Below the pieces are notes generated by a model. It was not told the origin of the DNA, did no database searches, and was given only the letters and a program-made list of their open reading frames with translations. Shown here piece by piece: positions 7,804 through 13,462 of a DNA stretch of 13,462 bases. Where the stretch lies: the NCBI GenBank assembly GCA_009937555.1, contig JAACFD010000025.1:1-13462 (forward strand), written 5' to 3'. The position numbers were made by a program, and so were the translations under genes. The stretch is from Chlamydiales bacterium (lineage in GTDB: Bacteria > Chlamydiota > Chlamydiia > Chlamydiales > JAACFD01). Each line of letters starts with the position of its first letter. The stretch's first letter is position 1.

Positions 7804-8496
7804 TCAATATAAAACAATATGGTATTTATCTGGATAAGAAGGGTTTAAAATGAAATGCTCAATAATCCCTCCTTGGGCAAGTCCCCTTAATAACATTAGT
7901 AATCCGATGATTATGGCTAAAGCCCCCATAATTTTATTGTAACTACTCTTGAAATATCTAAAGAAATTAGCTGCTTTCATGGCAAAAAATAAAGAAGGTG
8001 AAGTTAAAGCTGCGAATGCAAAACCATTAAAAGCCCCAGTTATACTATCTGCCGAAACAGCACAAGCTGAAAAAACAATCAAACTTTGCCCGCATGGAAG
8101 TGTAACTGTAAAGACACCTAATAAGAACGCTGCCCATGGATTATGCTGCTGCATGAGTATACTTAAGCGATTTACTCTTTTTTCTAACTTAGATTTAAAA
8201 GGCAAAAAATGCAGTAAATGCCAATTGAAAATAGACCCTACCCCCAAAATAATCACTAACAGACCAAAAGTAATGCTCACTAGCTCTTGTATGTAAAAAC
8301 GAGATAACACTAAATGAAGCACCTCTCCAAGAGCCCCTGCTATAAAACCTGCAGAACTAAAACTAAGCACTCTCCCCAAGAAATATAGGTTTCTGTATGG
8401 ATTTTGAGACAAAAGCATTACCATTGGCCCACACATACCAAAGCAGTGCAAATTACCAATAATGTAAAAAGGTAGCATCGATAAGAATAAGGTCAT
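7804..8496 (-). CDS. TauE/SafE-like (COG2836-type) membrane protein
   Basis: A 230-residue polytopic inner-membrane protein with about six hydrophobic segments. Near the N-terminus it has GNLHCFGMCGPMVML (residues 14-28, with C18 and C22 forming CxxxC). A second conserved stretch is TVTLPCGQSLIVFSACA, with its PCG at about 134-136. This paired Cys-Gly plan is typical of the COG2836 branch of the LysE/DsbD-like superfamily, annotated as sulfite exporter TauE/SafE and often found beside cytochrome-oxidase and copper-handling genes. The actual substrate of the branch is poorly established, so thiol, copper or sulfur-compound transfer are all possible. The start ATG overlaps the TGA of the preceding small gene as ATGA, and a GAAGGT sits just 2 bases upstream of the ATG, which favours reinitiation. 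No cytochrome-oxidase genes are present in the window. Confidence 0.85.
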   Translation of the reverse strand: MTLFLSMLPFYIIGNLHCFGMCGPMVMLLSQNPYRNLYFLGRVLSFSSAGFIAGALGEVLHLVLSRFYIQELVSITFGLLVIILGVGSIFNWHLLHFLPFKSKLEKRVNRLSILMQQHNPWAAFLLGVFTVTLPCGQSLIVFSACAVSADSITGAFNGFAFAALTSPSLFFAMKAANFFRYFKSSYNKIMGALAIIIGLLMLLRGLAQGGIIEHFILNPSYPDKYHIVLY

Positions 8497-8669
8497 TTAC
8501 CTTCACTTGTCTTTGCTTCTTTCCAACGAAGTTCATGCACTTTTCCGACATCTATGTTAGTAACCCCAGAGTATTTCTTTTGATTTACAACATAAAATAC
8601 CATTGCAAAAACAGAAAAATATAAGACAAAAGCAGATATGACAGCCACTTTAAGCCAATTAACCTTCAT
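8493..8669 (-). CDS. Small single-helix membrane protein, 58 residues
   Basis: A short gene between the binding lipoprotein and the TauE-like gene. It starts MKVNWLKVAVISAFVLYF, continues as one hydrophobic helix (about residues 6-28) and has a 30-residue polar tail ending KEAKTSEGK. I chose the ATG at 8669 over one at 8708 because AAGGTGG, a near-perfect ribosome site, lies 6 bases upstream of it, and because the hydrophobic helix then begins close to the N-terminus as usual. It overlaps the previous gene by 11 bases and the next by 4, which is strong evidence that it is translated. By position it could be compared with small subunits of oxidase-assembly clusters such as FixH or CcoS, but no sequence motif supports that. 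Function unknown. Confidence 0.75.
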   Translation of the reverse strand: MKVNWLKVAVISAFVLYFSVFAMVFYVVNQKKYSGVTNIDVGKVHELRWKEAKTSEGK

Positions 8670-9432
8670 GCTGAACCACCTTTTTTTTGCGTATGCCCCA
8701 TTTTTCAAAAAGTTCTCCTAAAATATTTTTATCAATCCCTTCATTTATCAACCGCAGCAGCCCCCTACTTTTCTCGCTACCACCTTTTAAAATAAATGCT
8801 CGGATTCCTTCTTCGGTTAAGATATCACCTACCACATGCAGCTGCTTTTGATAAATACCACTACAGTAAGCCTCTGCTAATAGATTGCCTAACAAAATAC
8901 CCTGCAAGTCTCCCTTAGCAGCATCTTCTAAAGCACGTTTAATATGCTCATAATGCTTTGAAAATATCTTAGGTTTAGCAAAAAGCACTTTTGATGCAGA
9001 GGAGCGTTCTTGAACGCCGATTAAACGGTTAGACATTTCATCTATTGACTTTGCTTTAATGGAATAGGGAATAACCAAAACAGGACCTAGTAAAATAAAA
9101 GGATCTGAATAATCGTAAACTCCGTATGGAGGATGATCAATATCTCTTCCTAAAAATGCAGCATCACATTTACCAGAGTTGAGACTAAAGACTACATCAT
9201 CATACGTAGTAAACTGCCTTTGAATAAGGATATTATTCTCTTCTTCTAGGCGGTCTAAAAACTCATTAAGAGCATTATTAATGTTGATTCTTTTACCCTG
9301 AGGGTCTACTTGAGCCCAAGACTCGTCAATCAAAACCTTATAATTATCAGATACTTCAGGACTATTGCAAGAAACAAGTAAGAAAACAGCTAGGGCAATA
9401 AAACCAAGGTACACTTTGCTAAACATCTGCAT
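8659..9432 (-). CDS. Amino-acid-type substrate-binding lipoprotein (SBP_bac_3)
   Basis: A 257-residue periplasmic solute-binding protein of the polar amino-acid type. The N-terminus is a lipoprotein signal peptide: a basic start, a hydrophobic core, and the lipobox LVSC with C22 as the acylated residue. The body follows the SBP_bac_3 plan. It has a first strand KVLIDESWAQVDPQG, then FSLNSGKCDAAFLGRDI (the usual LxSGKxDAxxxG position, about 87-103), then YDYSDPFILLGPVLVIP, then a hinge strand NRLIGVQERSSASKVL. C. trachomatis has a comparable lipoprotein annotated FliY (CT486, from memory). The ATG at 9432 is preferred over the ATG two codons later because AGAGAT lies 7 bases before it. It is the first gene of the seven-gene minus-strand group, and no cognate amino-acid permease or ATPase is present. 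Ligand unknown. Confidence 0.85.
   Translation of the reverse strand: MQMFSKVYLGFIALAVFLLVSCNSPEVSDNYKVLIDESWAQVDPQGKRININNALNEFLDRLEEENNILIQRQFTTYDDVVFSLNSGKCDAAFLGRDIDHPPYGVYDYSDPFILLGPVLVIPYSIKAKSIDEMSNRLIGVQERSSASKVLFAKPKIFSKHYEHIKRALEDAAKGDLQGILLGNLLAEAYCSGIYQKQLHVVGDILTEEGIRAFILKGGSEKSRGLLRLINEGIDKNILGELFEKWGIRKKKVVQHEG
8676..8682 (-). promoter_or_regulatory. Ribosome binding site that fixes the start of the 58-residue gene
   Basis: On the minus strand this reads AAGGTGG, then 6 bases, then the ATG at 8669. It lies inside the end of the upstream lipoprotein gene and is among the strongest Shine-Dalgarno matches in the window. It argues against the upstream ATG at 8708. Confidence 0.7.
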
Positions 9433-9455
9433 GCAGTTTATCTCTTTTTAAAAAA

Positions 9456-9467
9456 AATTAGCTAATT
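9456..9467. repeat. 12-base perfect palindrome AATTAGCTAATT
   Basis: AATTAGCTAATT is identical to its reverse complement and sits about 24 bases before the start of the lipoprotein gene. The following bases repeat part of it (AGCTAATTAAGCT). It could be an operator for a dimeric regulator. In AT-rich sequence such palindromes also arise by chance, so this is only a candidate. Confidence 0.35.
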
Positions 9468-9544
9468 AAGCTGGTATAACGATAAAATCAAAACCTTTAT
9501 TACTAGCAAATCAGAGAGAAAAACTTAATTCTTTTTCGAATTTT

Positions 9545-9549
9545 AAGGA
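9545..9549 (+). promoter_or_regulatory. Ribosome binding site that fixes the phosphoesterase start
   Basis: AAGGA lies 8 bases before the ATG at 9558 but only 2 bases before the ATG at 9552. The spacing, together with the family-typical MKIWALADLH start, selects 9558. Confidence 0.65.
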
Positions 9550-9557
9550 ACATGAAT

Positions 9558-10310
9558 ATGAAAATTTGGGCTTTAGCTGATTTACACTTAAGCATCTCCT
9601 GCCCTGAGAAAACTATGGAAGTTTTTGGAAGCCAATGGGAAAACTACCATAATAGAATCAAGATAAACTGGGAAAAGATTGTAGCACCAGAAGATTTAGT
9701 TCTTATTCCTGGAGATATTTGCTGGGCAATGAAATTTGATCAAGCTTTGCAAGATTTAGAATGGATTGATCAGCTTCCCGGTACAAAAGTTTTGTTAAAA
9801 GGAAACCATGATTACTGGTGGGCGTCATCAGAAAAAATGAAACAAGCTCTCCCTGCTTCTATTCACTTCATCTACAACTCATCCTACAACATAAATAACA
9901 TAAGTATATGTGGGGCAAGACTATGGGACACACCTGAGTACCATTATAATGATGCTGTAGAAGTGAAAAAAAAGAATGATAAGCAAAATGAAGCTAAAAA
10001 AAAGCAAAAGCAGCAAGAGGCTGCTAAGATTTTCCCAAAAGAGCTACATAGATTACGTCTAAGTTTAGAACAATTAGACCCCAATGCTGAAATTAAAATA
10101 GCAATGACCCACTATCCCCCTATTGGCCCTCATCTACAGCCATCAGAAGCAAGTAGCCTACTAGAGGAGTTTGCTGTAAACCTTTGTGTCTTTGGGCATA
10201 TCCATGGAGTAAAACCAGGCACCCTACCTATGGGAGAAGCAAGAGGAGTACAGTATTTTTTAACCTCATGTGATTACTTAAATTGTACTCCACTGCAACT
10301 ACCTATCTAG
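9558..10310 (+). CDS. Metallophosphoesterase, COG1768-type predicted phosphohydrolase
   Basis: A 250-residue cytoplasmic protein of the calcineurin-like phosphoesterase superfamily. All five metal-binding blocks are present: D8-x-H10 in ALADLHLS, GD at 52-53, GNHD at 82-85 (in KGNHDYWW), H185 in MTHYPP, and GHIHG at 213-217 with H214 and H216. The MKIWAxxDLHLS start, the PGDICWAMKFDQAL block and the YWW after GNHD fit the COG1768 group, whose substrate is not established. A Lys/Gln/Glu-rich stretch at about 136-157 (VKKKNDKQNEAKKKQKQQEA) interrupts the fold between the ICGARLWDT strand and the helix before H185, and is probably an exposed helix. The gene stands alone on the plus strand, opposite both neighbours, and its TAG overlaps the stop of the convergent reductase gene. 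It carries no export signal. Confidence 0.88.
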   Translation: MKIWALADLHLSISCPEKTMEVFGSQWENYHNRIKINWEKIVAPEDLVLIPGDICWAMKFDQALQDLEWIDQLPGTKVLLKGNHDYWWASSEKMKQALPASIHFIYNSSYNINNISICGARLWDTPEYHYNDAVEVKKKNDKQNEAKKKQKQQEAAKIFPKELHRLRLSLEQLDPNAEIKIAMTHYPPIGPHLQPSEASSLLEEFAVNLCVFGHIHGVKPGTLPMGEARGVQYFLTSCDYLNCTPLQLPI

Positions 10311-12322
10311 CGAACAGGGCAAGCTCCCGAAGCACAGTCAGCCTGATCTGGCTCCTCGTCTCTTAACTCCGTCCCCTCATAATCAATTAAAGTTAAGTCT
10401 TTGACATAATTCTCATATTCTTCTTTTGTCACAACTTCCTGAGGTAAATACTTATATCCAAGATCTTCAGCACTCTTAGTTGGGTCATTTCTAAGTAAGA
10501 AAGAAACGCCTACATAAAGATTCCAGTTATTTAAAATCCAATCAATGATCTGAGGTATCTCTTCAGGATCATAGGAGACCGTAACAGAAACATTTTGCTC
10601 ACACCAGGTATCCATAAGCAAGGCATATCGACTTAGCTGCTCTACCGCACTTTCTTCTGATACTTCCACTTCTATTTTTTTCCCTGACTTTCTAGTAACG
10701 GACTTTCGTTGGAAGGGGACATTCTCATATTTAACAGGAAATGTTACTAATACAGACTCTGGCTCGAAAGGCTTTTCAATAACCTTATAGCCCGCTTTCT
10801 TATGCTTTTCTACAAGAGGGTCATGCTTTGAGAAGGTAATGTTGTTGAAAATGTATTTACCCATTGGCATATGTACACCCTCAGGAACTTCTCCCCATTC
10901 TTGACATCCCATTATTTTGCTTAATGTCCCACTTGGCTTAATGCAAGTCACATTCTTAGGTAAAGGAGACTCCAGCTCATTTGCCATTGTATAAGCAGAT
11001 GAAACAACAATATTACGCATACGCTTGTAATCATATGCCTGCAGATCGTTTCTAGAAACAATGCCTGTTAAGCCAACTCCACAAAGGTGAAAAAAGCTGT
11101 TATTTAAGTGCCAGGCTTCTTGAAGGATTTCATCTCGTAAATCAACCATTGTTTGTCGATAATTCATTCGGCCAGCCAAAAATAGAGCTCTTTCTAAACC
11201 TATTTTATCTCCTCTAAAGGCCAGTACATTTACTTCTGTTAAGTTGCAAAAGCTTTTGTTACCTAGTAGAATTTCACCGCAAGGATTACACCCATGAAAC
11301 CAAGGAGCTCTTTTTTGTGCTTCTTCTGCATTTAAAAAACCTGGCTCAGAACCTCCTGAATCTACCATTAGCTGAAATACCCTTTCAAGCTCTACACGGC
11401 TGGGCTTAGAGTAAAACATCAGACTGTTGTTAGACTGTTGCCTATGAGCTTTACCCGTTAACCACCAATCTTTCTTAGCTAGAGAAAAGTCTTCCCACTC
11501 TGGTTGACCATATTCAAATAACGCGATCTGAGCTGAACGCCTTGATGATAGAATGGTGCCTAACCAGTTAACAATATCTAAAATATCCATTCTTTTTAAG
11601 AGCTGGTCAGCACGATCAGACATAATCTGAGAAATAGCTTTAAATGCTGTAGCAATCTGCTCATCACCAGAAGAGATCCAACCATATCCTTTCAGACGCT
11701 CTCCTGCTGGACGAATCTCTGAAAAGTCTAATACAAGATAGTCCGCTGGATACTTACCAGCGACTAATTTTCCTACAGCCTTTGCCCAGGCTACAGCTGA
11801 GTCTCCAACCTTTAAAGTCCATGTCTTGGTTTTCTCATCAAAACTCTCTTTATTATTCTCAGCGCCACCTTTCTTTTTCCGTTTAGAGCGGATAATTTTA
11901 ATACTTTTTAAAGGTTTTCTAAAACCATTGAGCGTGCCTGGTATAGGCTTAAACCCTACTCCACAACCTTGAAGTAAAAGCCAAAGGACATCTACTACAT
12001 CATAAACTGTTTCAACATGAGTAAATGAACAGTTAAACATGCAGGATTCTCTTTGTTTGCTAAGCTCTGTCCCTCCTAAAAATAGAGTTCTTCCAGCAGG
12101 CATCAACTTCCTAGCAAGGATAAACCCCCTAAGTTCATTTAACTCCTCTTGCTCTTTATCTTGAAGATACCGACCTAAAGACCTCTCCCAAAGCCATTTT
12201 TGATGATCTATCACACGATCAACCACTTGCTCCCAAGTCTCTAACTCTAGAGAGCCTTCCTTTATTGGTCTATGGTAAGTTCTTAAAGCTGTGGCCATTG
12301 CTCTTGAAGTAGGTGTTGTCAT
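10307..12322 (-). CDS. nrdJ: Adenosylcobalamin-dependent ribonucleoside-triphosphate reductase (class II)
   Basis: Reduces ribonucleoside triphosphates to deoxynucleotides using coenzyme B12 to make the thiyl radical. The 671-residue protein closely follows the monomeric Lactobacillus leichmannii enzyme (739 residues). N346-P-C348-G-E350 corresponds to N406, C408 (the radical cysteine) and E410. C359 corresponds to C419 with the same 11-residue spacing, and C98 in MFNCSF to C119, the other half of the reducible pair. At the C-terminus C663 and C668 in ADCASGACPVR match the shuttle pair C731/C736. Residues 138-190, with WTLKVGDSAVAWAKAVGKLVAG, form the insertion that in this family replaces the dimer interface and holds the specificity effector. 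The start ATG has AGAGGAA about 7 bases upstream. It lacks the N-terminal ATP cone. Presence of B12 uptake or synthesis genes cannot be judged here. Confidence 0.95.
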   Translation of the reverse strand: MTTPTSRAMATALRTYHRPIKEGSLELETWEQVVDRVIDHQKWLWERSLGRYLQDKEQEELNELRGFILARKLMPAGRTLFLGGTELSKQRESCMFNCSFTHVETVYDVVDVLWLLLQGCGVGFKPIPGTLNGFRKPLKSIKIIRSKRKKKGGAENNKESFDEKTKTWTLKVGDSAVAWAKAVGKLVAGKYPADYLVLDFSEIRPAGERLKGYGWISSGDEQIATAFKAISQIMSDRADQLLKRMDILDIVNWLGTILSSRRSAQIALFEYGQPEWEDFSLAKKDWWLTGKAHRQQSNNSLMFYSKPSRVELERVFQLMVDSGGSEPGFLNAEEAQKRAPWFHGCNPCGEILLGNKSFCNLTEVNVLAFRGDKIGLERALFLAGRMNYRQTMVDLRDEILQEAWHLNNSFFHLCGVGLTGIVSRNDLQAYDYKRMRNIVVSSAYTMANELESPLPKNVTCIKPSGTLSKIMGCQEWGEVPEGVHMPMGKYIFNNITFSKHDPLVEKHKKAGYKVIEKPFEPESVLVTFPVKYENVPFQRKSVTRKSGKKIEVEVSEESAVEQLSRYALLMDTWCEQNVSVTVSYDPEEIPQIIDWILNNWNLYVGVSFLLRNDPTKSAEDLGYKYLPQEVVTKEEYENYVKDLTLIDYEGTELRDEEPDQADCASGACPVR

Positions 12323-12360
12323 AGATATTCCTCTGTGTAAGTCAACTTTAGTAAAGCCTC

Positions 12361-12390
12361 CTTATAGCACAAAAGATCCTGAAGCAATAA
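12361..12390 (-). promoter_or_regulatory. Candidate sigma-70-type promoter for nrdJ
   Basis: On the minus strand TTATTG (12385-12390) is followed after 18 bases by TATAAG (12361-12366), giving a short leader of roughly 30 bases to the nrdJ ATG. The hexamers are only partial matches, and AT-rich sequence yields such pairs easily. No B12 box or NrdR-type box was recognised in the 98-base gap. Confidence 0.3.
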
Positions 12391-12420
12391 GATTTGTTTT
12401 CAACTAAGTAAAAAAATACT

Positions 12421-13419
12421 CTAATTAATTGAGGTGGAGATTTTTATTACCTTCAGCAGTTCTTTAATACCTGGATCATTTGCTGAAAACTCTAAGGTTA
12501 TATCCTTGGACAAACGTGATTCGATTAGACTATCAATAGCCAGTTCCTGCTCCTCTTGGTCAGTAACTTTAAAATAGTCTAAGCAGATCTCAAGTAGCTC
12601 TTGAAAGTCTTCCTCTTTTTCTAATAAAGGTAAAACTTGCTTGATAACTTGGGAGAATAGATTTGGCTCACTATTTTGAACCATATGATTTAAAACTTCA
12701 AAATATAGATCTAAGCTTGGTAACTTCTGAAGCTTTTTAATATAAGCTTTCAGAGAATGTAAAGCATCTTCATGAGAAATATGACTTTGTATCCTTATGG
12801 CAAATAACTCTAGCCACAAGCTTTTAGGTAAAAATGGCTGAAATCCATCAATTAATTCCTGAGCATAAGATAGGTTATCCTCATCGATTTGTTCAGTGAT
12901 GAAGTCACTTAAAAAACTTTCAATATTGTTACCGCAAAATCTTTGGAGAGCAGCAAAAACCTCTTCAGGACTTTCTCCGCTATCGGTTGTATCCTCTAAA
13001 AGTTGTTGTAGGTTAGCAAATAGATCTTGTATTTCTTCTTGATTATTGCTTTGTTGATCATAATAGTTAATCTGATAGTCAAGCTCATCACAAAAAATAG
13101 AAAAACTTTGCTTTTCTGGCAGCAACCGCCTCCAAAGCTCAAAGATAACTAGGTAAAGTTGGTCCTGCCAACTTGCTGTATCTTCATCCGTCTCTAGAAA
13201 AGCTGCCATATCTTCTGGGCAGCTCATATCTTTTGCATAAAGGTAAAAAAGCTCTTCGTCAAGCTCTACTTCAAGGTCAAAGAGCATGCTAAAAAGTTTC
13301 TGAGTACTTAAAGAGCGGTAGTCTAAAACCTGCCATTTCTCAACTTGCATGTCCGGCTCATTAAGCCAGTTCATTCTCAGCAAGTTATACAAAGCTTTTC
13401 TCTCAATATCTAAAGTCAT
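12421..13419 (-). CDS. Acidic, helical protein of unknown function
   Basis: A 332-residue cytoplasmic protein that I do not recognise. It has no signal peptide or membrane helix. It is strongly acidic, with runs such as DLEVELDEELFYLYAKD and LLEKEEDFQELLEICLDYF, and looks almost entirely alpha-helical. From about residue 165 onward the alternation of short amphipathic helices (for instance LSYAQELIDGFQPFLPKSLWLELFA, given here only in part as LIDGFQPFLPKSLWLELFA) resembles a TPR- or HEAT-type solenoid, without clear repeat signatures. Acidic solenoid proteins often act as chaperones or scaffolds, but nothing here proves that. The ATG start has only a weak GGTAA upstream. It lies 98 bases upstream of nrdJ on the same strand and could be transcribed with it. 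Intact, full-length reading frame, so likely a real gene. Confidence 0.75.
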   Translation of the reverse strand: MTLDIERKALYNLLRMNWLNEPDMQVEKWQVLDYRSLSTQKLFSMLFDLEVELDEELFYLYAKDMSCPEDMAAFLETDEDTASWQDQLYLVIFELWRRLLPEKQSFSIFCDELDYQINYYDQQSNNQEEIQDLFANLQQLLEDTTDSGESPEEVFAALQRFCGNNIESFLSDFITEQIDEDNLSYAQELIDGFQPFLPKSLWLELFAIRIQSHISHEDALHSLKAYIKKLQKLPSLDLYFEVLNHMVQNSEPNLFSQVIKQVLPLLEKEEDFQELLEICLDYFKVTDQEEQELAIDSLIESRLSKDITLEFSANDPGIKELLKVIKISTSIN

Positions 13420-13462
13420 AGTTTACCATAAGCCCTAAAAGAAATTATGTTTGCAAGATGTT

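Larger units (their letters stand above)
9433..9557. promoter_or_regulatory. Divergent intergenic region, presumed promoters in both directions
   Basis: This is the only divergent gap in the window, so promoters for the minus-strand group and for the phosphoesterase gene should lie here. It is very AT-rich. A minus-strand candidate is TTGATT followed after 17 bases by TAATTA, a weak match. I see no convincing plus-strand pair. A perfect palindrome at 9456-9467 is listed separately. Confidence 0.45.

Noticed and set aside
7949..8296. Plus-strand open frame of 115 codons opposite the TauE-like gene
   Set aside because: Its product is a Lys/Cys-rich mixture with no domain, and the opposite strand has a clear family protein with overlapping start and stop junctions.
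12323..12420. Possible cobalamin riboswitch or NrdR box before nrdJ
   Set aside because: The gap is only 98 bases, too short for a full B12 riboswitch plus promoter, and neither a B12 box nor paired NrdR boxes could be found. A small CTTTACTAAAG inverted repeat (12346-12356) is too weak to call.
13420..13462. Possible start of a plus-strand gene at the ATG at 13447
   Set aside because: Only five codons are visible and no clear ribosome site precedes it; the stretch may simply hold the promoter of the minus-strand gene.

Overview
The window looks like part of an AT-rich genome from the Chlamydiota, most likely an environmental (amoeba- or arthropod-associated) lineage rather than Chlamydia itself. 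The basis is inference from gene content. A DUF47 gene sits directly in front of a PiT phosphate permease, as I recall for C. trachomatis CT691/CT692. An oppC-oppB-oppA set has unusually long permeases and a membrane-anchored binding protein, resembling my memory of CT478-CT480. A small amino-acid-binding lipoprotein is nearby. The phylum call is about 70% secure without database searches. No rRNA, tRNA, CRISPR, insertion sequence or phage gene was seen, and coding density is very high, with no gene-free stretch over about 120 bases.

Layout. (1) Positions 1-1615, plus strand: the 3' end of a DUF47/PhoU-like regulator, then the PiT phosphate permease 4 bases later. (2) Positions 1612-9432, minus strand: seven co-oriented genes. 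In transcription order they are an amino-acid-type substrate-binding lipoprotein, a 58-residue one-helix membrane protein, a TauE/SafE-like (COG2836-type) membrane protein with CxxxC and PCG motifs, a 205-residue anchored protein of unknown function, and the peptide transporter parts OppA, OppB and OppC. Junctions are tight (overlaps of 11, 4 and 20 bases; gaps of 38 and 3 bases). The only looser one is 90 bases after the TauE-like gene. (3) Positions 9433-9557: the divergent control region, with a 12-base perfect palindrome. (4) Positions 9558-10310, plus strand: a COG1768-type metallophosphoesterase. (5) Positions 10307-12322, minus strand: an adenosylcobalamin-dependent (class II) ribonucleoside-triphosphate reductase with all its expected cysteines. 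(6) Positions 12421-13419, minus strand: an acidic helical protein that I do not recognise.

How the genes work together. The Opp genes encode an importer lacking its ATPase subunits in this window. Both permeases carry large, probably periplasmic insertions, and the binding protein is tethered by an N-terminal helix followed by a five-heptad coiled coil, so a permanently associated complex is plausible. The missing ATPases may lie just left of the window, because in C. trachomatis a dppD/dppF-like pair precedes the DUF47-PiT pair. The class II reductase would supply deoxynucleotides without an oxygen-dependent radical subunit, but requires coenzyme B12. Both convergent gene pairs in the window end on a 4-base palindrome that encodes both stop codons (TTAA and CTAG), leaving no room for an intergenic terminator.
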